From the NCBI RefSeq assembly GCF_000730385.1, contig NZ_CP008849.1:62001-126000 (forward strand): DNA of 64,000 bases. The letters are read 5' to 3'. Source of the stretch: Alteromonas australica (GTDB taxonomy: Bacteria > Pseudomonadota > Gammaproteobacteria > Enterobacterales > Alteromonadaceae). This document shows, piece after piece, positions 54,462 through 64,000 of this stretch; the stretch's first letter is position 1, and the number at the start of each line of letters is the position of its first letter. A program made the position numbers and the translations under genes. The notes beneath the pieces were generated by a model that was not told where the DNA came from, searched no databases, and was given only the letters and a program-made list of their open reading frames with translations.

Positions 54462-55672
54462 GTGGGCATAATAACGTTGGCAAAAATGAGCCCAGCCACT
54501 AGCGACATAAAAATCAGAAACACTTCCTGCCCTAGGTGATCGGCCTGTACAAAGTCTTGCCCGGTCATAAAAGAATTTAAACCAATGTAGGTTTTCGACC
54601 CCGGTACTAACACAATAAGCCCGTGCATGGCCACAATGGTGGCCGGCTGATTCGCAATGCGCGTAAATGCATTAGCAAATAAGCCAAGAGCGAATGCGCC
54701 CACGAAAGCCCCTAAACCTTGGCTCATATAATCTGCACTCCAGGCCGTGGCGCTGTAGGCAATAAATGCTGCCGCTAACGCCCAAGGAATATGCTTTACC
54801 CGAGTTCTGAATATGGCAACAAGTGCAATACACAGCAGCAGTACCGATAGCCAAGTAGCCCAGTAAGGTAAAGATTCCGCAGGGGTATATACGTTTTCGC
54901 CAAACACACTAAACCCTGCAGTTACCCCTAGAAACGCACCAAAGTAAAGTTTAAACAGCTGCATGACTGCGTCCATCGTGCGAGCGGTACCCGATACCAT
55001 GTTGCGAGAAGACAACTCCGCTAATCCCATCGTTAGGGCAAGGCCGGGCACAAACACAATCACTGAAGACAGTACCACCAAGGGAATATTAATTCCCGGG
55101 TCTACATAGCTTCCAATTGCACAGGCCAGTAGCCCGGCAATAAACGCGGTCATAGGCTCAAGCATTAAATTAATACGCTTTGAGCGCTGAGACCATAACG
55201 TCCAAACATAGGCCAGTAGGCCAAATGCGCTAGACCAGCCAATTTCCGACCAACTCGCCCCCATCAACATGGCAAATGCCCCTGTTGCCATGCCGTAGGC
55301 AATACCGGTAGGCAGCTTTCCATACAAGCTGCCCATGGCGTCAATTTCATCTAATTTATCATTAGCTTCGCTAAGGGAGAGTTCGCCTTTAAGTACCAAG
55401 CTGGCCAACTCGTCGGTAAGAGACAAGGCGTTCATGTCTAGTTCACCAGGCATCAAGCGCGCAGCATGGTTGTATTCATCTTCGTGCTTGTCGCTCCAGA
55501 TAACAATCGTTAACGAGGTTGGCGTAGATATGAAGGAGGCATGTACCCCAAGATAAGTGGCAATTTCAGTGAGGTAGGCCTCTAGCCGAAACGCAGGCGT
55601 ACCGTACTTGTGCAGCATTTTGCCAAGCTTAACAATGAATTTTCGAATTTGAATAAATTCAATGGTATCCAA
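54446..55672 (-). CDS. Threonine/serine exporter (ThrE) family protein
   Basis: A 408-aa inner-membrane protein with the two-part ThrE layout: an N-terminal DUF1212-type half with FRLEAYLTEIATYLGV and STPTSLTIVIW, then about ten TM helices, including FVPGLALTMGLAEL and, in the C-terminal half, IVLVPGSKTYIGL. ThrE exports threonine and serine using the proton gradient. The start is TTG at 55672 with GGAA nearby, so the N-terminus is less certain. Confidence 0.85.
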   Translation of the reverse strand: MDTIEFIQIRKFIVKLGKMLHKYGTPAFRLEAYLTEIATYLGVHASFISTPTSLTIVIWSDKHEDEYNHAARLMPGELDMNALSLTDELASLVLKGELSLSEANDKLDEIDAMGSLYGKLPTGIAYGMATGAFAMLMGASWSEIGWSSAFGLLAYVWTLWSQRSKRINLMLEPMTAFIAGLLACAIGSYVDPGINIPLVVLSSVIVFVPGLALTMGLAELSSRNMVSGTARTMDAVMQLFKLYFGAFLGVTAGFSVFGENVYTPAESLPYWATWLSVLLLCIALVAIFRTRVKHIPWALAAAFIAYSATAWSADYMSQGLGAFVGAFALGLFANAFTRIANQPATIVAMHGLIVLVPGSKTYIGLNSFMTGQDFVQADHLGQEVFLIFMSLVAGLIFANVIMPTKKAL

Positions 55673-55846
55673 CGCAGTTCCTTAACCGATATTGTAGAAG
55701 TGAATATCATAAGATAAACGCCAGCAAAGTCGGCGTTATTTCATCGTCTCTGCTGGCTAAATTTTGCGCGGATTGTACGGCTGCTTAAGGTTTAAAGCAA
55801 AATAAAATTTCTCTAATTTAGTATTAGAAAATGTAATGCGATATTA

Positions 55847-55884
55847 GCCCGTTAATAAGGTTGCCCTGGGTGTCAATAACGGGC
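55847..55884. repeat. Inverted repeat downstream of thiH
   Basis: GCCCGTTA (55847-55854) and TAACGGGC (55877-55884) face each other across 22 nt, 40 nt past the thiH stop. No T run follows on the minus strand, so it is a weak terminator candidate at best. Confidence 0.4.
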
Positions 55885-55924
55885 ACTTTTGGCGGGCCAG
55901 GGACAGGAAAATATAGGGCTGTTT

Positions 55925-57052
55925 TTAACGGGCAGTGAAGGGCATCCAGTCTTTCCATACGGGCTCTAGGCCTTGTTGTTGAATAGCTGACACCACCATA
56001 CTTACGGGCCTGCTATCGTCAATGTCGAACTGATTGAGTGCGGTTGAAGGTTGGGTATAGCCTCCGGGTTGGGTTTGCGAGGCAGCCGACATAGAGGTAA
56101 CACCTAGCGTCATGGCTCCATCTCTAAATGCCGCCGACTCACGGGTAGATAGAGACAACTCTACGTGTGGGTTAAATAGTCGGTGAGCGCAAATAAGCTG
56201 CAATAACTGCTTTTCATTGGGTAAGGCGGATTGACTGGCTTGAGTATTATGGCTATTGCCTTCGCATTGGCGAAGCCGAGGAAACGAAATAGACACGCGA
56301 CTACGCCAGTAATGCTGTTGCAAGAGTTGGCCATGCAGCGCTGTCATTACACTGTCTACGCGCCAGTCGCCCAACCCCAATAATGCACCTATTCCAATTT
56401 TATCAATGCCGGCTCGACCTATACGATCAGTGGCTTCTAAGCGCCATAAAAAGTCCTGTTTCTTGCCGCGAGTATGGTAGCGGGCATAGTGCTGCGGTGA
56501 GTAGGTTTCTTGATAAACCAAGACAGCATCTAGCCCTAAGCATTTCAGACGCTGATAATCAGACTGCTTTAATGGTTGCACTTCCATCATTAAATAGCTT
56601 ATTTCAGCGCGTATGGCCTGCAGCGTTTGTTCAAAATAGGGCATGCCCACTTTCGTTTCGTGTTCGCCGGTGACCAATAGCAGTTGGCTAAACCCCATGC
56701 CTTTTATGGCTTGAATCTCTTGTTGTGTTTCAGCAATGCTTAACGTTGTGCGCTTAATTTTGTTGCTCATGGTAAAACCACAATAGCTACATTCGTTGGC
56801 ACACAAATTCGACAAATACAGGGGCACAAAAAGCTGCATGGTATTCCCAAAGCGATGCCGCGTTAACTGTTGAGACTGGGCCGCCATTTCCTCTAAATAA
56901 GAGGCGGCCGCAGGCGAAACCAGCGCCATGAAATCATCTAGGGTTCGTGAGTGGCTTGCCAGTGCGCGCTCTACATCGTGAGCGGTTTTGCTGTGCAATT
57001 GAAGCGCAATATGAGACAAGTCCTCTTTTAATAATGCTTGTGCTACGCCCAT
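55925..57052 (-). CDS. thiH: 2-iminoacetate synthase ThiH (radical SAM)
   Basis: A 375-aa radical SAM enzyme that cleaves tyrosine to dehydroglycine and p-cresol for thiazole synthesis. The Fe-S cysteines lie in CANECSYCGF (CxxxCxxC). A SAM-binding LLLVTGEHE and MMEVQPL follow. The ATG shares a base with the thiG stop (TAATG). Last gene of the thi operon. Confidence 0.95.
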   Translation of the reverse strand: MGVAQALLKEDLSHIALQLHSKTAHDVERALASHSRTLDDFMALVSPAAASYLEEMAAQSQQLTRHRFGNTMQLFVPLYLSNLCANECSYCGFTMSNKIKRTTLSIAETQQEIQAIKGMGFSQLLLVTGEHETKVGMPYFEQTLQAIRAEISYLMMEVQPLKQSDYQRLKCLGLDAVLVYQETYSPQHYARYHTRGKKQDFLWRLEATDRIGRAGIDKIGIGALLGLGDWRVDSVMTALHGQLLQQHYWRSRVSISFPRLRQCEGNSHNTQASQSALPNEKQLLQLICAHRLFNPHVELSLSTRESAAFRDGAMTLGVTSMSAASQTQPGGYTQPSTALNQFDIDDSRPVSMVVSAIQQQGLEPVWKDWMPFTAR

Positions 57053-57819
57053 TAAGATGGCTCCAAAAAAGCGGTTAGGGGGCTTGAAGCTTGGGCGTTA
57101 GAGTAGGTTTTTCCCAATCCGGCTTCGTAGGCATTGCGCCCTGTTTCAACTGCGCTGGCAAACGCACGAGCCATAGCCGGGGGGTTATGTGCGGTGGCAA
57201 TGGCGGTATTCACCAGAACGGCGTCAACGCCCATCTCCATGGCTGCCATGGCCTCACTTGGCTTGCCTATGCCGGCGTCTACAATAACGGGGACATTGGC
57301 TTGCTCTACAATAATGCGTAAAAATGGCGCTGTTTGAAGCCCTTGGTTACTGCCAATGGGCGCGCCCAACGGCATAACTGCAGCACAGCCAACTTCCTCT
57401 AGTCGTTTACACAGCACGGGGTCAGCGCCACAATAGGGCAGAACGTGGAAGCCTTTTTTCACCAACCGCTCGGCGGCAAGTAAGGTTTCAATGGGATCAG
57501 GCAGTAAGTAGCGCTGATCCGGGTGAATTTCTAGTTTTACCCACGGGCTGCCTAATGCTTCGTAGGCTAGCTCTGCGGCAAATACTGCTTCGTCTGCATT
57601 TTTTGCCCCTGAGGTATTGGGCAATAAGGTGACATTGAGCGTTTGTAATTGAGAAAGTGTCTCGTCATGTTCAGTGCTTTCTGTCAGCCGCTTCATGGCC
57701 AGTGTAACCATAGCGCTGCCGCTTTGCGCAATGCTTTCTTTCATCACTTCTGGGCGGCTGAATTTGCCCGAACCGGTTAACAGGCGTGACGAAAATACCT
57801 GATTTGATAACGTTAGCAT
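57052..57819 (-). CDS. thiG: Thiazole synthase ThiG
   Basis: A 255-aa TIM-barrel enzyme forming the thiazole phosphate from deoxyxylulose phosphate, dehydroglycine and ThiS thiocarboxylate. The Schiff-base Lys lies in [19 protein letters not shown] and [10 protein letters not shown] are phosphate-binding segments. The ATG is 1 nt after the thiS stop. Confidence 0.96.
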   Translation of the reverse strand: MLTLSNQVFSSRLLTGSGKFSRPEVMKESIAQSGSAMVTLAMKRLTESTEHDETLSQLQTLNVTLLPNTSGAKNADEAVFAAELAYEALGSPWVKLEIHPDQRYLLPDPIETLLAAERLVKKGFHVLPYCGADPVLCKRLEEVGCAAVMPLGAPIGSNQGLQTAPFLRIIVEQANVPVIVDAGIGKPSEAMAAMEMGVDAVLVNTAIATAHNPPAMARAFASAVETGRNAYEAGLGKTYSNAQASSPLTAFLEPS

Positions 57820-57820
57820 C

Positions 57821-58030
57821 TTAACCTCCTGCTACAAGGGTGAAAATATCCAGCGTGTCACCATGGTTTAAATAGGTGGCCGACCACTGAGATTTACTCA
57901 CAATATTGTTGTTACGAGCGACTGCCGTGCCCTTCTTTTCCAGCTGCTTGAGGGCCAAAAGTTCAGCAATAGAAATGGGCGACACACAATGTTGAGGTTG
58001 CTGGTTAACGTTGACGGTAATTTGTGTCAT
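57821..58030 (-). CDS. thiS: Sulfur carrier protein ThiS
   Basis: A 69-aa ubiquitin-like sulfur carrier ending in the required Gly-Gly (TLVAGG). ThiF adenylates the C-terminus. I chose the ATG at 58030, overlapping the thiF stop (ATGA), giving the normal length; the open frame extends 15 nt further to another ATG. Confidence 0.92.
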   Translation of the reverse strand: MTQITVNVNQQPQHCVSPISIAELLALKQLEKKGTAVARNNNIVSKSQWSATYLNHGDTLDIFTLVAGG

Positions 58031-58774
58031 TGGCATATCTCGCATTGGGGTGATGGAGGAAGGTGAAAACTCTGCATGGTGGCCTGAACGGCGTCACTGA
58101 CGAGGTATTTTCCCCATTGAATGTTGGGGTTTTGGGCATTGGCTAAATACATCAGCACTTGGGTGGCTTGATGGCACGCGGCCATGCCAACCACAGGGCC
58201 TAAAATACCTTTAGTCATGCAGGTTTCTGGTATCGACATTTGCTCAACTAAGCAGGCGTAGCAACCGCTGTTTTGGGGCTTGCCAGCAATATTAATGGCT
58301 TGCCACGAGCAGCCGCTGGCTGCCGCAATAAACAGGGGCACATGGTTTTTTACGCATGCGGCATTAATCTGCTTTCGGGTCATGATGTTGTCGGTGCAAT
58401 CTAGCACACAGGTGGCCTGCGCCATCATAGCCGCTAGGTTTTTACTGTCGGCAAACAGGCATTTTACGTTTAGGTTCACGGCAGCATTAACTTTGCTTAG
58501 TTCGCCCTGTAGAGCGTTGGCCTTTAACTCGCCCAAATGCATTTCGTTGTAGGCAATCTGGCGCTGCAAATTGCTTATTTCTACTGTGTCTCCGTCCACT
58601 AAGGTAATGCTGCCCGCTTGTGAGCCGACTCCAGCCCCGACGAGATAGTGCGCCGCTAAGCAGCCTAAGCCGCCAAGGCCAATTATCACTACGTGGGCAT
58701 CAGCCAAATTTTGCTGGCCTTCTTCGTTTATTTCAGACAAAAGCAATTGCCTGCTATAGCGAGCAATGTCTTCT

Positions 58775-58785
<11 letters not shown>
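58027..58785 (-). CDS. thiF: ThiS adenylyltransferase ThiF
   Basis: A 252-aa E1-like enzyme that adenylates ThiS. The ATP site is [15 protein letters not shown], followed by [13 protein letters not shown]. Zinc-binding cysteines occur as CYAC and, at the C-terminus, CEIC. I chose the TTG at 58785: GGAGG lies about 7 nt upstream and the protein then matches E. coli ThiF (251 aa). The longer frame to 58860 lies within thiDE. It overlaps thiDE by 11 nt. Confidence 0.93.
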
Positions 58786-62241
<3,456 letters not shown>

Positions 62242-62399
62242 TTAATGTTTTAGGTTTAAAAATGCTTGTCAGGAGTGAAGGAGAATAGGGCATACCACGT
62301 TAAGGTGTTGAAGAAACCTATGTGATAAACCGCCACTTTACGGTAGCGCTAGTGCAAAAATGGACACAAGCATACGTAAATGGCAGAGCCTATTTCTTG

Positions 62400-62488
62400 T
62401 TCCCTTCGCAGGTATTAGCCTGATCAGGTTCAACGGATCCCGCTTTCGCGGTCTCAGCTTACTGGGGTTCCAGTGAAGCACTCCGACA
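62400..62488 (-). ncRNA. TPP riboswitch (THI element)
   Basis: On the minus strand the segment contains CTGAGA (pyrimidine-sensing J3/2 region), TGAACCTGATCAGGCTAATA and GCGAAGGGA, the conserved core of the thiamine pyrophosphate riboswitch. It lies 170 nt upstream of thiC. I see no obvious intrinsic terminator in the leader, so control may be translational or Rho-dependent. Confidence 0.95.
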
Positions 62489-62573
62489 AGTAACTGTTTT
62501 TTACTATATATCCATAATCAACCCATTGGCAATGGTTTAAATTATGAATTCTGCTTTAGATGAATTTCACACC

Positions 62574-64000
62574 TTAAAAATTACGTCTTACTGTAATGCC
62601 GTAAGTACGTGGTTTGGCGTAAGACATTTGGGTTGTACCGTAGAAACCTGATACATCGAAGCCAATAATTTCATGATCAGAATCTGTTAGGTTATTCACA
62701 TAAGCCGCCACGCTCCATAATCCTTGCGTATCTTCCCACGTAACCCGCGCATCTGCTTTGAAGTGGCTTTCAATCGTATGGGCGGTAAAGTTTCGCGCAT
62801 TATGGAATGATTCTGACTGGTAAGAGCCACTGGCTTGTGCTGCAATTGAGCCGCTATCTAGTGACCAAGTGTAGCGAATGAGTGCCGATCCTTGCCATTC
62901 TGGCGTGTAAGGCGGTGTAGTATCTACGAAGATACCAGACGCCACTTCTAAGTCTTCCACCACCGCATCGGTATAAGAAGCGCCTAACATAATATCTAAT
63001 GCATCAACGGGGTTGAGTAGTATTTCTACTTCCGCTCCTGTGAAGTGCGCCTGTTCGTTAAATACAACGCCAGCGTTGTTCACCCAAGAAAACGATTGGT
63101 AATCTTCGTAATCATAGTAAAACACGCTACTGTTAACCTGTGCTTTACCGTCCATCAAGGTCAACTTGGCACCTGCTTCGTAGGCCAGCAGAACTTCGGG
63201 GTCGTAAGTACTAAACGCACCGCCTAATGGCGCATTAAAGTTGCCAGCTTTTACGCCTCGGTTCACACCGGCATACAACAAGGTATCTTCATTTGGCTTG
63301 TAATCGAGTTGCAGTTTAGCCGACCACATAAATTTGTCGTTTTCTAAGGCAACGTCAACCAAGGGAGTGGCAGTGTCATCCACTTCAATAACCCGGTCGT
63401 CCAGGTTGGCATTTTGAACAAGCTGACCGTCGAGTGACTTGTTTTCTTGCACTAATCGCAGGCCTGCTACTAGCACCAGGTCGTCGTCCAAATCGTAATC
63501 TATTTGGCCAAATACCGAGTATGAATCTGTAGTGATATCGGCCAGCGTGTTTTGCTCTTCGCCCGCTAAGTAGCCCCCGGTTGGGCTTGCCGCCAAGCCT
63601 TGTAGGTACTCGGTATCAATGTTTAGGTAATAAAACCCCGCTACCCATTTCATGTTCATGGTGCTGCCATTTAAGCGAAGTTCTTCACTAAACTGGGTAA
63701 TGTCACCGTCGGATTGGAATATCAGTTCAGGAGAAGCGGTTTGGTCCGAATCTAGCCCTATTACGCGGGTAAAGTTTTTCCAATCTGTCACCGAGGTGAA
63801 GGTAAATGCATCAAACTCGTAGTCGTAGGTGGCGGCTAACCCTTTTGATTCAATTTTGTTTTGATCGTCAAAAGCAAAGTCTTTATTAACTAATTCACCG
63901 CTGCCATCTGGGTCGATATTACCGTTAAAGTCGCCCCCTTGCACTGGACGGTAAGGGTCGCCATTAAAATTACCGTCTACACAAACGCCGGCTTGTATGG
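62574..64000 (-). CDS. TonB-dependent receptor, C-terminal part (truncated by window)
   Basis: About 475 residues of a TonB-dependent receptor barrel. The frame is open to the right edge, so the N-terminal signal and plug are outside the window. Seen segments: SVTDWKNFTRV, LNGSTMNMKWVAGFYYLN, YKPNEDTLLYAGVNRGVKAGNF, EAGAKLTLMDGKAQVNSSVFYYDYEDYQSF and the C-terminal ending GITVRRNF with terminal Phe. Same strand as, and 85 nt upstream of, the TPP riboswitch, which leaves little room for a separate thi promoter between. Ligand unknown; a thiamine link is only suggested by position. Confidence 0.88.
   Translation of the reverse strand, partial: IQAGVCVDGNFNGDPYRPVQGGDFNGNIDPDGSGELVNKDFAFDDQNKIESKGLAATYDYEFDAFTFTSVTDWKNFTRVIGLDSDQTASPELIFQSDGDITQFSEELRLNGSTMNMKWVAGFYYLNIDTEYLQGLAASPTGGYLAGEEQNTLADITTDSYSVFGQIDYDLDDDLVLVAGLRLVQENKSLDGQLVQNANLDDRVIEVDDTATPLVDVALENDKFMWSAKLQLDYKPNEDTLLYAGVNRGVKAGNFNAPLGGAFSTYDPEVLLAYEAGAKLTLMDGKAQVNSSVFYYDYEDYQSFSWVNNAGVVFNEQAHFTGAEVEILLNPVDALDIMLGASYTDAVVEDLEVASGIFVDTTPPYTPEWQGSALIRYTWSLDSGSIAAQASGSYQSESFHNARNFTAHTIESHFKADARVTWEDTQGLWSVAAYVNNLTDSDHEIIGFDVSGFYGTTQMSYAKPRTYGITVRRNF

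Overview
The window looks like chromosomal DNA of a marine gammaproteobacterium close to Alteromonas. Reasons: Alteromonadales-type synteny (kdkA-coaD, ubiC-ubiA, ubiK, rep), a ThiD-ThiE fusion inside a thiC-led thiamine operon, several TonB-dependent receptors, two c-di-GMP proteins, and close similarity of the housekeeping proteins to E. coli. Genus assignment is inference.

Layout. 0-17.4 kb is core genome: the 5' end of coaD, kdkA and a divergent heptosyltransferase; an operon of a PstS-like binding protein, a porin-like barrel and a membrane GGDEF-EAL protein; kbl-tdh-glpE-glpG; a FliL-like protein; ubiC-ubiA; ubiK; rep; a soluble GAF-GAF-GGDEF-EAL protein; cytochrome c5. At 17.6 kb lies a tRNA-Arg(CCG) gene. 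From there to about 38.15 kb is an AT-richer genomic island. Its core is a DNA phosphorothioation modification-restriction system in two converging operons. The plus-strand operon is dptF-dptG-dptH followed by three extra overlapping genes: a HEPN-winged-helix protein, a four-TM membrane protein and a second DGQHR protein. The minus-strand genes are an M15-like protein, the Dnd-associated methyltransferase and dndB-dndC-dndD-dndE. No dndA is present, so a host cysteine desulfurase probably supplies sulfur. Degenerate copies of the tRNA-Arg 3' end lie at 18.35 kb and, less clearly, at 38.12 kb, which suggests past tRNA-targeted insertion.

38.4-43.3 kb holds an HlyD/RbbA/YhhJ-type ABC export operon. 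It is followed by a siderophore receptor with a Fur-box-like site, a second large TonB-dependent receptor, an acyl-CoA dehydrogenase divergent from a LysR regulator, and an MBL-fold hydrolase. Next come ycjX-ycjF behind a near-perfect sigma-54 promoter, a ThrE-type exporter, the thiC-thiDE-thiF-thiS-thiG-thiH operon with its TPP riboswitch, and the C-terminal part of another TonB-dependent receptor at the window edge.

The most novel part is the extension of the dpt restriction operon. A predicted HEPN ribonuclease with a C-terminal winged helix, a 4-TM protein and a DGQHR protein are translationally coupled to dptH. This suggests a second, possibly abortive, effector arm of phosphorothioation-dependent defence. 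Other points worth checking are an ExK nuclease motif inside DptH, ACGTAA palindromes upstream of dndB, and an inverted-repeat cluster upstream of dptF.
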